A stretch of 64,000 nucleotides of DNA, from positions 1,676,994,667 to 1,677,058,666 of the forward strand of contig CM062818.1 of the NCBI GenBank assembly GCA_031772625.1. The letters are read 5' to 3'. The first letter of the stretch is position 1, and each line of letters opens with the position of its first letter. The translations under genes were made by a program, and so were the position numbers. The notes beneath the pieces are model-generated. The model was not told the DNA's origin, did not search any database, and saw nothing but the letters and a program-made list of their open reading frames with translations. Positions 1 to 10,919 of the stretch are shown here, one piece after another. The DNA comes from Pinus tabuliformis. Its lineage: Eukaryota > Streptophyta > Pinopsida > Pinales > Pinaceae.

Positions 1-29
1 CAATGGGTAAGAAGAAATAAAATTGTTCT

Positions 30-985
30 TTGGACAGTTCTAGGTGCACTTTGGGTTACCAAGGAGCATCATTTCATACAAAGATACAATATTTCTCAGT
101 TCATTCTAGACTACATTGTGGGAGAAGATGGACACAAAGTTGAAGAGATCTACATCGTTTCATCCACAGATAGAGAGGCAAAAAGAAGTAGTCAATAGGA
201 CTTTAGAGAAGCTTCTTAAGGGATACAACCAGAAGCATCTGAAGACCTGGGATGAAAATTTTGTATATATAAACATTCTCATTATAGATTATTCCACACT
301 TCTATAGGAAAGCCCCTAATTGAGACTTGTTTTGTATATTTTACACCTTCACCTTTGGATATTGCATATGGGAAGCAAGAAAGAGTGAGGGAATATCTTA
401 TAGGAGATCCTTTGAGGGATGAAAAAATTATAGAGAAGATCAGGCAAATCCATCTACAGGTAATAGAAACACTACAAAATTCATAGGAGAAGTATAAGGC
501 GAGGAATGATCAACACAAAATAGAGAAGTCATTCAAGGTGGGTGACAGAGTATGGTTATAGTTGAACAAGGAGAGGTTGTAGGGGCCTGGTAAGAAAATC
601 AAGGTTTTGAGTTATGTCCCCTTTGAGATATTGGAAAAGGTGGGTGATAATGCCTATTGCCTCAATTTACCACCATATATGCGCATTTATTAAGTTGTGA
701 AATTAGAGAATTTGAAACTCTATGAGCCTTCCATGCTAGATCAGGAAGTGGAACAAGTCCTGCCTTCTGTGAAGGATTTGGCACCAGATGCTCTAGAAGA
801 GTTGACATAAGATAAAATTTTACAGAAGAGATCCAAAACTATAAGGCAGGGAAACATGACCTTTGGTAGATTGAGTTGAAGTGAAAGCTTCCAGGCAAAG
901 CTAAATGGTACACAAGAGAGGTGGTGGAAAAATTTCCTCACCTCATTTAGTAGAAGCTTTTGGGAACCAAAATCCTCCCAAAATG
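30..985 (+). pseudogene. Chromovirus pol 3' end: integrase C-terminus plus chromodomain-like tail
   Basis: The reading frames give the C-terminal half of a Ty3/gypsy integrase. A segment with HPQIERQKEVVNRTLEKLL at about 160-215 is the region after the catalytic Glu. Then come KSFKVGDRVWL (about 530-560), a GPY/F-like stretch ending in NAYCLNLPPYMRIY (about 650-690), and a tail with LEEL, KLNGTQERWW and a closing FLTSF that looks like a decayed chromodomain. At least six stops and frame changes break it, so it is dead. The 5' part lies outside the window. A chromodomain at this place is the mark of the chromovirus branch, in which it binds modified histones. That family call is by recognition; the chromodomain is weaker than the integrase. 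Confidence 0.8.
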
Positions 986-993
986 GGGAGGTG
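976..993 (+). other. Polypurine tract before LTR
   Basis: AAAATGGGGAGG lies immediately after the pol frame ends and immediately before a TGTGATCC sequence. A purine run at this junction primes plus-strand DNA synthesis and marks the start of the 3' LTR. Confidence 0.5.
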
Positions 994-2511
994 TGATCCA
1001 GATTGGATCATTATTTTTTTTTAATCCATATTGATGAATTTAGAGTGGAAAATTTTGAGGAATCAGGTCACAATACTGTTTTTCTCAGTGGGGCCTAATT
1101 TGGAAAAACAGGGTCTAAAACCTTTCAGGAGTGTTTTCAAGCATTAAACGACGTTTCATTCAGGGAATTTTGAGGTATAAAATGGGCCTTCCAAGAAAAA
1201 TGTACAACCAAAATAAAATTTATAAGAACCAATAGGATTCAAGATGACGATGTCAACCATGGGGGATGATTCACCATTTTTGGAGTAAAAAAGTAAAAAT
1301 ATTAAAATATAATAAAATAATAAAATTACTTTTTCAACTTATATTTTAAACTTATCTCCCTAAGGTTTCACTCAAATTTTGAGTGAGAGTACACATTGGA
1401 TGAAAATTTTAATTTCGGATCCAAGGAGTACCCATGTTGTATATTTTCGATGGACCATGCTATACGAAAAATGAGAAATACATGAAAAAACATGATTGCA
1501 ATCACATTTTTCATGTATTTCTCATTTTTTGTGTAGTGGAGTCCATACAAAGTATGCAACATGCATAGTCCTTGGATGAGCAATTAAATTATGCATCCAA
1601 TGAGTGTTTCCGCTCAAAATTTGAGTAAACCCATAAGGAGATAAGTTGAAAATACGAGTTGAAAAAATAGTTTTCTTTTTTCCATGTAAAAATTGATGAT
1701 GTAATCTAATCTTATTTTATTATTTCCACTATTATTTTATAATTTTCTTAGCAGGCCCATTTTATACCTCACAATTCCCCTAACTTTTTAGTGTAAAACT
1801 TTTTTTCTTTAGCATTGCAGCATTTTATGCTATTGTACACACATAGATCTTTCCAACAGTGCAAGAATTATGTCAATCAGAGTTCGTATGCAAAAGTTAT
1901 GCCACACATACATTGACCTTCCTATTTTCAAACCTATAGTTCAGGACAATGCCGCTTCAGCCCCCATTATTCATGGAAAATGGACTCACCATGTGTTTGT
2001 GATGTAAAAGACTCTAGAAGAGTCTATTTTCTAGCTCTAGTTAAGAGTTGATGTAGTCACAATTAACCACTAGTAGGCTATTGTGTTGTGTTATAACGAG
2101 GCCACTAGGAGGAAGAAACATTTCATTCTTTCGAGAGAATTTTGTTCCATAGTTGAGCAAATATATCCAAGAGACTAGAAGGTAGAGAACGTAGAGAGGA
2201 TTTTTGCATTGTAGCAGCCTAGAGGCCACATGAATTTCTTCTTTACACCTAGAGCCATTTTTCTAGATAGAGAAAGAGAGTGAAGAAACCCCGCCTTCCA
2301 GCTGGGTTTTCTCCCAAAAGGGTTTCTGAGAGAGAATATCTTGTGTCTTATGCGTGTGTGAGCATAATTTCCATTCACATGCATGAACTAATTACAGTTA
2401 AATCTACAAACCTATAATTTTAATAAAATTGTAATAGTGTAAAATTTCAATATTTTAATATATTATTTTGAGGTCTATTGTGATGAATTGTCTAGTGGAA
2501 TATCCACGACA
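992..2511 (+). repeat. Probable LTR between a pol 3' end and a gag 5' end
   Basis: The left edge follows the polypurine tract (TGTGATCC). The right edge is a CACGACA immediately before a primer-binding-like sequence. The right part (2110-2380) has the purine-rich, stop-filled look of an LTR R/U5 region. There is no second copy in the window to align, so the edges are inferred. The length is inflated by the foldback at 1162-1781. The LTR sits downstream of one pol and upstream of a gag, so it would act as 3' LTR for one copy and 5' LTR for the next. Confidence 0.5.
1162..1781. repeat. Long foldback (inverted-repeat) element, MITE-like
   Basis: The inner arms, about 1329-1498 and 1499-1668, are near-palindromic around the perfect GATTGCAATC at 1494-1503. 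ATGAGAAATACATGAAAAA faces its complement, and CAACTTAT/CTTATCTCC blocks face each other at the rims. Further out, AGGTATAAAATGGGCC at 1173-1188 is matched by its exact complement at 1754-1769, with unequal spacer lengths between. No transposase and no clear target duplication are seen. It could be a Mutator-like or foldback MITE, or two inverted insertions. A transcript would form a long hairpin. Confidence 0.7.
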
Positions 2512-2516
2512 GTTTA

Positions 2517-2528
2517 TGGATCAAAAAA
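2517..2528 (+). other. Primer-binding site, initiator-Met tRNA type (decayed)
   Basis: TGGATCAAAAAA lies five bases after the LTR end. It resembles the common plant site TGGTATCAGAGC with one base missing and G or C changed to A. The position between LTR and gag start supports the reading. Confidence 0.45.
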
Positions 2529-2549
2529 TTCAATATTAATAGATCTAGG

Positions 2550-2800
2550 ATGGTAGCAAGGGGAAAAAAAGATGAAAATGAATCAAAACCCAGTGACAAT
2601 GATAGATAAGAAAGAAACAAAATTTATAAAGGAGATAGGGATTCAAAGATAAATGTTAGATCCTATTGAAAATTAAATCTCCACCATTGTTTGATGGAAA
2701 TGGGGATTTGTATCTAAAGGATTCTCTCATAAAGAGCTTAGTGGAAATAATAAATGATTCGAAATATTTGGAGAAGAAGATTGTCCTCTATAGGGAATGA
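2550..2800 (+). pseudogene. Degraded gag 5' fragment
   Basis: An ATG at 2550 opens a short lysine-rich frame (MVARGKKDENESKPS) that stops after about 20 codons. A shifted frame then reads PPLFDGNGDLYLKDSL near 2680-2730. FDGNGD followed by an alpha-helical stretch is typical of the start of the Ty3/gypsy gag core. Stops recur every 20-40 codons and the rest of gag is not recognisable. It is the likely partner of the primer-binding site just upstream. Confidence 0.45.
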
Positions 2801-4439
2801 ACATTATCAACTTGTATGTAGATTATTTTGATCTCTTATTTCTTTTAAGGACATTTTTTAAAGAACAAGGCCAAGTAGACTATGATGTAATCACTAATTT
2901 GGATGGATCCATTTTGGATACACAAACATGTCACATCTCATTTAGGAAAGAATGAAAAGAATTGATGTATTTCTACAGATTGGCTACTCAAAGAGGACCT
3001 CCATATTCATGGGAGGAACAACGCTACAAGTGTCTCTAATGGAGGTAGGTTCCAGTTCCTAGCTACCCTAGGAGCAATAGGCACAACTACAAGCATAGAT
3101 TCCAGCTCATTTAAGGCATACCTTAGCAGTGTGCCAACCAAAATAATTCACTATCCATTAGCCAATGTATATGCACAAGAGTGAGAGGCCACTATAGCCA
3201 AGAATAGATAGTCATGGTAGGGAGGGACCCACCCTACAACCGGAATCTTATAGCACCCTACAAGTAGAAACTTCTAGAAGAAGTTAGTTATGAAACTAGT
3301 AATTGTTTATAAAGATTCCTTGTTGTTATAGAATAGCACTAGTGGTTTTAGGTCATGGTATTGGGTCTAGAAGGCCTATAAATAGACCTAATTGTGATGT
3401 AATTAGGGAAGAGGGGGTTGTATGAAAATTGTACAAAAAAATTGTTGGATAATTGTTGGGATATATTGAAGCTATTGTAAGGAAGGAATTTTGAAGTATA
3501 TTTTGGGTTGTCGTTGATCTTCTTTTTACATGTAATTCTAAACCCCCTTGTAATTTTAATTTTTCAAGATATTAATACAATTGCAGAAGTTATTCATGGA
3601 AAATCTTGTTGGTACACTTGATGCTTATATGGAAACAGATTGTAGTTGTGTAAATTAAAGAAAACCCAAAATACAATTGATTGTTTTCTTTAATTTATGT
3701 GAATTATATGAAGGTCACATGGAGCATCCTTGTTTATTTTGATGATTTTTCACATAGGCTAAAAGTAAAAGGCATAAACTTGAATGATCATGTTTTCTAC
3801 AGTTAAATTCCCAATTGCACAGTTGTTTTCTTTGATGTCATTAACCTAGGAATGAATTCCTAATTACCCACCTTATCTTATTGGTATATGTTATCCATGC
3901 TTTAAATTTTCTTCATAAAACCATCATAACCTTTATGTCAAACACAAAATACATGGATGCTCAAACCTGAAAATATGTGGAAAACATACATATAAATCTC
4001 TTTATAAATTCTTAGTATTTCATACATAATTTCTCAGCAGAAATAAAACCCTTTAAACAAAAAAATAAAAAATTATATTTAGATATTACCAGGTTTTGCA
4101 CTGTATCACAACATAGTGCGACTATGGGGCACCAACAAAATCAAAGGAAAATATTCATCCAAATTATATTTTTCCTCTTAATTCACATTTTCCCCCCTCC
4201 CCAAAGCATCATAATCTGTTAATTGTCCCCTTTCTTTAGCCCTTGTATTTTAATTTATAAAAATGAAATTTACATCATATAATAGAGTTTGAAATCATAA
4301 CATCATAGCATAATAAGTTCCTAATTACATTACAAAATTTTGGGTATTGAAAGGGGTTTCCCACCCTCCTCAAATAAAGATCTTAGAGACTATTAAAGAA
4401 ATCCATTAAGTAATATGTGAAGGGTGTTTTTTCCTTGCT
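2801..4439. other. No gene seen; possible LTR-like promoter near 3180-3620
   Basis: No frame is recognisable. At 3340-3400 GGCCTATAAATAGACC looks like a TATA box. It is followed by a stop-rich AT region with AATACA/ATTAATAC near 3570-3590, a layout seen in plant LTRs. No partner copy, terminal dinucleotides or target duplication are found, so this is only a suggestion. 3620-4440 shows nothing. Confidence 0.3.
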
Positions 4440-5470
4440 ATAAACACATAAAATTCTTAGAGTCGGATTTTATTGGACCATACCTTTTACAGATACTCAT
4501 TCTTGTATAAGAAATTTTTTTCCATGTAAAACATTTTTGGGAAAGGAAAACAAGTATGTTATTCTTCTAAGAGCTATTTATGTGTGTTCTCATTTCACTC
4601 AATGGGGATTAGATTTTATTGGTAAAATTAATCACAAATCAAGTGTTAGTTTGCATATATTATAACAAAAACATATTATTTTACTAAATGGCTTGAAGCA
4701 ATATCCCTATGATAGGTGGGGAAAAAAGAAACTTGTAAAATTATTAGAAAAAAGAATCCTTGAAAAAATTTGCATTCCAAATAAGTTTATCACAAATAAT
4801 GGATCTATATTTATTGGATCTAAAGTTACGAATTTTGGTGGGCAATATGGAATACTTGTAGGACAATATTCCAATTATTATCTACAAGGAAGTGGTATGG
4901 GGGAATAGAAAAAGAAAAAATGTAGTTAATATCTTGAACAATTTAGTGGTAGAAAATGAGAAAAACTAGGATAAAAAGCTTTTGAATGCTTTATAGACCT
5001 AGAGAATTAATCCAAAGATAAGTATTTCCCAAATGTAATTTCTTCTAGTATATGGAAAGGATACAAGATTACCTGCACATATGGAAATAAATGTATTGGC
5101 TATGGTAGAACAAATACAAGATCATCAAGATAGAATTACGTCTATCCAAGTTGAACTTCATCAACTAATTCAAATGGAAGAACAAAAAGAAAAATATTTC
5201 AAAACAATCTAGGAAAAATAAGAGGTTGCAACCATAAATTTCAATGAATGAGCAACATGTAAAACTTTTTCAAGATGCCAATTAGTTTTATTATGGAATA
5301 AATCCAAGGAGAAGCCCCCCCAATGAATCACAATTTGATGCTTTATGGTTTGGATCTTATATTACATAAAATATTAATTGTTCCACTTGATACATTTTGA
5401 AGGTAATGGATGATCAAGTGTTCATATTTCTTGTCAATGGGAAACATATCAAACGTTTCTTTATTTATGA
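4440..5470 (+). pseudogene. Ty3/gypsy integrase remnant
   Basis: Catalytic-core landmarks appear in order: QWGLDFIGKIN (about 4600-4630, first Asp), the NNGSIFIGSK region (4798-4830) that stands where DNG with the second Asp is expected, NYYLQGSGMGE (about 4875-4905) with the last Glu, then LLVYGKDTRLPAHME (about 5040-5085). The C-terminal part reads VLLWNKSKEKPP (about 5290), FDALWFGSYI (about 5335) and VNGKHIKRFF (5432-5462). This order is the usual one for a Ty3/gypsy integrase. The upstream zinc finger is mostly lost (RNFFPC near 4510 keeps one Cys). No RT or gag is attached. Several stops and frameshifts show it is dead, and no chromodomain follows. Confidence 0.8.
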
Positions 5471-5750
5471 GATCTTCAAATACATATTTGTACATAAAAC
5501 ATATAACCTTGTACTCATTTGCCTTGTATCATGTTTTCTCCATATGTATATTTTGACTCCATTAACTAATGGAAAAGGTAATTGGTTGAGTTCTAGTCTT
5601 ATTATTAAAAAACTTGGGTTTATTATCCTATAGTGGGAACTAAATATTGATGTATTCTTGCACTCCTAATATATCTTTTACTACCCCTTAAATTTTCTTC
5701 ACTTTGTCATTTTTAAAGTGAAATGTGTAGAAATACTCCAATACTCTACA

Positions 5751-5786
<36 letters not shown>

Positions 5787-6540
5787 CGCATTTATTTGTA
5801 TTTCACTCTTATTTTCACTTACAATAAGGTTTCCACATTTCCAACACTTACTCATTTTTATTTTTGTGCAAAAAAATTCATCAAACAGCCCCCCACACAT
5901 ACAATCCTTTCACACATCCATTCTCCCACACAATCAATCTTCTGCATAAATATTTCTCGATACACGTGTTTCCATACAACATGCTACAAACTTATTTTTA
6001 TGGTTCCAATTTTTGCTTAATGAAAATTAAGTATTTTCTCCTTGCAAGGCTAATTGAAATGTCATTTAAGGAAGTTTGATCCTCGGGGTGCAAAAAAGTG
6101 CCTAATATTCTTTTATATGAATCATATCTACCTACATCTTGATATAGTGCTATGGGAAATAAATGCATGTCATGTCCTACCATTGCACTATGGGGATCTC
6201 TTAACTTTCCACGTTGATATCATGTTACATGGATTAACTCATGTATAATTTGTTTAAGACTCATTAAAATTTATTAACTTTTAATATCACTCTCGAAATG
6301 TCCCAATGAAAGTGGTGTTGAAAATGCAATATCCTATTAAAGAATATCGGAATTTGATGATTTAATAACTGATAATATGACTAAAGCATCATTTCTCTAC
6401 TAGATATTTCCAAAATACATCAAACCAATAATAATTATGGCTACTAAAGGAAGTAATGAGTTAGTTTGTGGAGACACAACTATCTTATTAGTTAGGTAAG
6501 GAAAAAATTTCCACTAGTCTACTACATGTCAATGGAACTT
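5471..6540. other. No gene seen; AT-rich spacer with a microsatellite
   Basis: The open frames around 5718-6079 are created by the CA repeat and by low-complexity Thr/His codons. They have no start context or family resemblance. Nothing else is seen before element A1. Confidence 0.5.
5755..5780. repeat. (AC)n microsatellite
   Basis: Thirteen uninterrupted AC units, followed by a short ATATAT. Confidence 0.95.
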
Positions 6541-6877
6541 TATTAGGTCCCTATAATACTAGTGTATCCCCCTTATTGTTATTTTTTTTGTAGCCCCCTT
6601 ATTGTTATTTTTCAACCCACATAGCCCCCATATTGTCATTTTTGTGCCCCATATAATCCCACTATTATTATTGTTGTACCCTTACATTATTATTCTTATG
6701 TAGGCTATGATTAAACTATGACCCGTTAGACTAGTATATATACCAAGGAGGTTTTTTTATTTGTATCATCCAAGAATTATTAATTTATGTGATGTGAAGG
6801 ATGCCCCCCCTCGAAGAGGATAATTTTTAAGTTGATGATCTATATTTTATTCTATTTTGTGATATGGTTAAATAACA
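6541..6877 (+). repeat. A1 5' LTR
   Basis: It starts TATTAGGTCC (the terminal TG has become TA), contains AGTATATATACC as TATA box near 6732, and ends AATAACA just before the primer-binding site. The same LTR family is at 9082-9392, 16572-16850 and, split, at 45105-45157 plus 60701-60931. Confidence 0.85.
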
Positions 6878-6879
6878 TT

Positions 6880-6891
6880 TGATATCAAAGC
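6880..6891 (+). other. A1 primer-binding site, initiator-Met tRNA type
   Basis: TGATATCAAAGC matches the plant initiator-Met site TGGTATCAGAGC at 10 of 12 positions and lies two bases from the LTR end. Confidence 0.75.
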
Positions 6892-7536
6892 TTTGGATTC
6901 TAGGATTTCACTACTTCAAAGATGTAATATTAAAATTTTCCCCATGAATTGTTTTATACAAGGCTTAAGAAGCTAAAATATCAACCATGTGGAGCCAAAA
7001 TCTTAGTGAACTTCATGTAAAAATTGAAGATCTTGATTCACTATATTTTTTGGGGTATGGTCTTAGGAGGTTAGAGTTTTTGTATGCTCCAAAATTCAAT
7101 CTCAAACACGTGACCTAGGGAAAATCGTCGTAACTTTCTCTAAGAGAATCAAATTTGAATTTTGTAAAAAAACTACTGAAATTTCATGGACTTTCATTTT
7201 TCTTATATCATTTTCAAGGCCGAATTTTGAAACAATGACACGTGGCATTATGTACAAATTCTATCTACTAAACTAGTCCATAATCTAGGCATTGTGGGAG
7301 ATTGGGCATAAATTTATCTTGAAGATTTCAATCTCAATCTCACATGTGGAATTGGAAATAAGACTAAGAGGGATACCATAGGATGAAATTTTAGACTTTG
7401 GAGAGGAAAAATAATAGAGATACAACGGTTTCAATATTGAGCTCCTAAAAGCAAGAAAATTGTATGTATTAAAAAAACATGTTTGAAGTGATTCAAAGAG
7501 CATAGTGAAGCATAGAAATAATTATTTGGTCCCAAT

Positions 7537-7887
7537 ATGCCTCGCAACAAGAAAATGGATACACCAAGTAAGGTAATAGAAATATCTAGTATGACACATA
7601 GAGAAGAGGAAGAAATTTAACATGATATATGAAAATTACGAGACCAAGTGCAACAAATTTCACTCTTCTAAAGAGTAACCAAAAATGAGTTGGAAGCTAA
7701 GATGGATGGTTTGAAGAATGGTTTAAAATACGACATGGAAGAAATGATGAATGTCAAGATGCAAGGTTTTAAGGATGCTTTAAAAACAAAAATAAAAAGG
7801 GACCTGGAAGGTTTGAAGAAAGGTTTAACCAATTGCTACAAGAAATTCTTCAATCTTATTTGGAAAAATGACTCATTATGGACTTAA
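7537..7887 (+). pseudogene. A1 gag, N-terminal remnant
   Basis: ATG at 7537 gives MPRNKKMDTPSK, then an acidic, coiled-coil-like stretch and a run of short repeats of the type MDGLKNGLK / MQGFKDALK / LEGLKKGLT at about 7702-7840. The same N-terminus and the same MxGLKNG repeats occur in A2 gag (17532 on). Two early stops break the frame. The core and zinc knuckle are missing because of an internal deletion. Confidence 0.75.
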
Positions 7888-7899
7888 ATTTTATATTCA

Positions 7900-9065
7900 G
7901 AAGTTTGTGGAAAAACGTTTTATTTGCGACCAAAATAAAGTTGAGACAATTAAGACCCCTGGTCTGTTACAACCTTTAGTGATTCCAAGTGAGCATTGGG
8001 AGGAGGTCTGAATGGATTTTATCATAAGTTTACCAAAGTCCGAAGGAAAGAGTGTCATCATGGTGGTGGTTATTAGACTTACCAAGTATGCAGAATTTTC
8101 TCCATTATTGCATCCTTTTAGAGCGAGTATAGTTGCTATTGCATTTATGGAAATAATTTAAAATCTACATGGAAACCAAAATATTATTGTAAGTTACATA
8201 GATCCCATATTCACTGGAAATTTTTGGATGCAATTATTTTATTGTTTTAGTACTCAATTAGCTCATAGCTCATCTTAATATCCTCAATCTAATGTGCAAA
8301 CTAAGAGAGTGAACAAATGTTTGGAAGGATATCTTCAATACTTTGTATTTGATAAACAAACACAATAGTTCAAGTGATTACCTCACCCTGAATGATGGTA
8401 TAACACTTCCTTCCATATTGGACCAAAAATGATCCCATTTATGCCACTATATGGAAATCATGCATCATCCATTACATTATATTTAAGGGAAAATTCTAAG
8501 GTTCAACTAGTGGAAGATCACATCGAGCATCAACAAAAAATTCTCCACCTCTTAAAGGATAACCTCACTCTGGCACATAATCGAATGAAACAACATGTAG
8601 ATCAACATCAGAGGGAAAAAAAAATTGATGTAGGCAATTAGGTATTTTTACAGATGCGACCATACAAACAAATGTCCCTCAAGCAAACTAAGAAGGATAA
8701 TAAATTATCACTCAAGTACTATGGTACTTACACGGTGTTGCAAAATAGTGGTAATATGGAATACACATTGGAAATGTCTGCATCTTCTTGAGTACACCTT
8801 GTTTTCCATGTTTCATTCTTAAATAAGTTTATCGATGACAAACTCCTAGTTTAAAAAATATTTCCAGAACATGACAAGGAAGGAAAATTCATAATCGAGC
8901 TTGAAGTAGTCACAAAAACAAGAATGTGACAACTATGGAATCGAACAATTTAAGAGTATCTCACTTAGTGGAACAACTTACTAGCTAAATATTCCACATT
9001 GAAGGATAATAATTTTAGACATAAGCATCCATAACTACTCAAGCGTTGAGGAAAACACCTTTTTT
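7900..9065 (+). pseudogene. A1 integrase with chromodomain
   Basis: The frame starts inside the zinc finger region (CDQNKVETIKTPGLLQPL, about 7925-7980). MDFIISLPKS (about 8013-8042) holds the first catalytic Asp. The second motif reads YIDPIFTGNFW in place of the usual D-x-D start. YPQSNVQTKRVNKC (about 8278-8320) has lost the usual Glu. Then follow MIPFMPLYG, the basic helical stretch, VFLQMRPYKQMSLKQ (8642-8690) and a chromodomain-like end with EYLTXWNNL (about 8950-8985) and KHPXLLKR (9021-9045). Stops and replaced catalytic residues make it inactive. It closely parallels the A2 integrase. Confidence 0.8.
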
Positions 9066-9081
9066 TTTAAGGAGAGGGACA

Positions 9082-9392
9082 TCTTAGGTTCTTATAATAC
9101 TAGTGTAGCCCCCTTATTGTTAATGGTGTGCCATGTAACCCCCATATTATTATTGTTGTGCCCAATATAAGCCCACTAGTGTTATTATTGTGCCCATACA
9201 TTATTATTGTTATGTAGGCTCTTATTATATTTTGACTCCTTAGACTCATATATATAGCAAGGAGGTCTTGTCATTTGTATCATCCAAGAATTTCTCATTT
9301 ATGTGATGTAAAGGAGGCTTCCCCCTAGAAGAGGCTAATTTTCAAGTTATTGATCTGTCTTGTATTTTATTTTGTGATATGGTTGCATAACG
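9082..9392 (+). repeat. A1 3' LTR
   Basis: It follows AAGGAGAGGGAC (polypurine tract, 9069-9080). It starts TCTTAGGTTC, has ATATATATAGC as TATA box near 9248, and ends GCATAACG. Terminal TG/CA have mutated at both ends. It aligns along its whole length with the 5' LTR. Confidence 0.85.
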
Positions 9393-10238
9393 TACTTAAG
9401 CTTGGCTCGAGAAGAAAGACAAAAGTAAATCTGAAACATAGGGTTAATGAATGTTGCATGCATCGTAAAAGCCTCCGACGTTAAAGAAATAGTTAAATGA
9501 TGTTCAAAACAGACACATTCCAAGACTAAAACCATCGAGCTCAATTTCAAGAAGAACTGAATGCTTCTTATGCCTAATCTTTTTGAAGAATTTTGAAGCT
9601 ACCGGAGACTAATAGGAATCTAAAACTCATTGAAGTTGGTTCTTTCTTACACTCAAAAGGTGATGGGATGAATATTCTATAACAATTTATATTCCATTCC
9701 AATAGTTTTCATGCCAATGTTGTACATTTGTATTTTTATTTCAAAAAGGACACTTTCTCTGATCGTGGAGGAGTTATTTCCATTAATATTTCATATCAAC
9801 TAATCAATTTCCTAAAACCCAATAAATTATATATGATTACCTACCTTGTGATGGAAATAGTTTCATGTAATATGTTTCATTGAATACCTTTAAAAAATAA
9901 CATGAACTCGAATATGGAGCTAGCTAAATTTTGATATCCTATATTGTGAAAGTATAAAGTCTCACTTAATTTTTATGAAGTCTAGGATAATTTTTTGTAT
10001 GAGTTCAATTGTATGTTGACAATGAAAAAGGCCAAAACAGTTTTAGATGAAGCAGTAAAGTTTCACAAGAAAAGGAATATCTAAGGAGCAAGAGGATTAT
10101 ATACTCATGAAGTTATATGAATATCAAGAAAACTCTTATTGCTTCCTATGTTTGTTCTTGGTACTTTCTTGTTGAATTATGTAGCTCTTAATTGAACACT
10201 TTGTTATGACTCCATTATCTAGTAAATAACTTGGAAGT
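9393..10238. other. No gene seen
   Basis: AT-rich unique-looking sequence with stops in all frames. I see no element ends in it. Confidence 0.5.
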
Positions 10239-10919
10239 AACAATAACACACAATGGACGGAGAATACAAATAGGATTAGGTGGGCCAAAGATACACTTAT
10301 GGACCCTAATTACGTCAAGAATAGAACATGGAACCTAATTCATTGAGACAAGATGCAGATAAAAGGGAAGCAGGTCGATGAAATCGCAACAATCCCATGC
10401 ATTTCGCGTGGGGAACACCAAGAAAGATAACGAGGAAACTGGACCCGAAAATTGTTTAGGTGGGATATTAATCCAGCTTCGGGTCCGAATCAGAGGTTAA
10501 ATTCCATGCTAGTCGCACGGCCTCATCGGGATCATGCACAAATGGTGGATTTCAGGCAGGTAAAGTGCTCGGAGGTTAGAGCCCCAGACAGACCCGAAAT
10601 GCTTATTAAATACGGTTCATTGGGCTCATTGGGTCCGAATTGAAGGTTAAAGGGTGTGCTTGTTAGCCACCCGAAATGATCCTCGACCGCTAGATCGGTG
10701 GAGGAGGATCCCACAGTATTTGGAGGACTGTTTGTTATGTTTTGTGGGCCCTCGGCCTATTGTTTGAGATGTTGTCTTAGGATCATAGGCTTTGGTTGGC
10801 CTATCATATCGGTGGGCTACACCTCCTTGGTCTTTATTTTATATTATGTCTCTTTTTTAAATAAATGAATCGAAGGACCGGCTCTTGCCTAAGCAAAAAA
10901 AACAATAACACACAATGGA
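10239..10919 (+). mobile_element. Poly(A)-tailed retroposon (LINE fragment or SINE) with 19-bp target duplication
   Basis: AACAATAACACACAATGGA occurs exactly at 10239-10257 and again at 10901-10919. Between them lie about 640 bases much richer in G+C than the surroundings, ending CCTAAGC followed by an A run (10895-10902). A long exact duplication plus a poly(A) end is the mark of LINE-type target-primed insertion. No endonuclease or RT is encoded, so it is a 5'-truncated LINE or a SINE. Related stretches (GGGTCCGAAT followed by GAGGTTAAA or GAAGGTTAAA) at about 10482 and 10632 suggest an internal duplication. The short ORFs inside are not convincing genes. Confidence 0.85.

Larger units (their letters stand above)
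6541..9392 (+). mobile_element. Element A1: short chromodomain Ty3/gypsy retrotransposon, internally deleted
   Basis: The order is 5' LTR, primer-binding site, leader of about 650 bp, gag start, integrase with chromodomain, polypurine tract and 3' LTR. The flanks are AACTT before and TACTT after, a 5-bp target duplication with one mismatch. Protease, RT and RNase H are absent: gag stops near 7887 and integrase sequence begins within a few dozen bases. At about 2.85 kb it could only have moved with enzymes supplied by a full relative. The LTR, leader and gag match A2 (16572-60931). Confidence 0.85.

Noticed and set aside
5718-6079. Overlapping plus-strand frames with Thr-His runs
   Set aside because: Produced by the CA microsatellite and low-complexity DNA.
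10452-10643. 63-codon frame in the G+C-rich retroposon
   Set aside because: High G+C lowers the stop frequency; no similarity to any retroposon protein, and an equal frame exists on the other strand.
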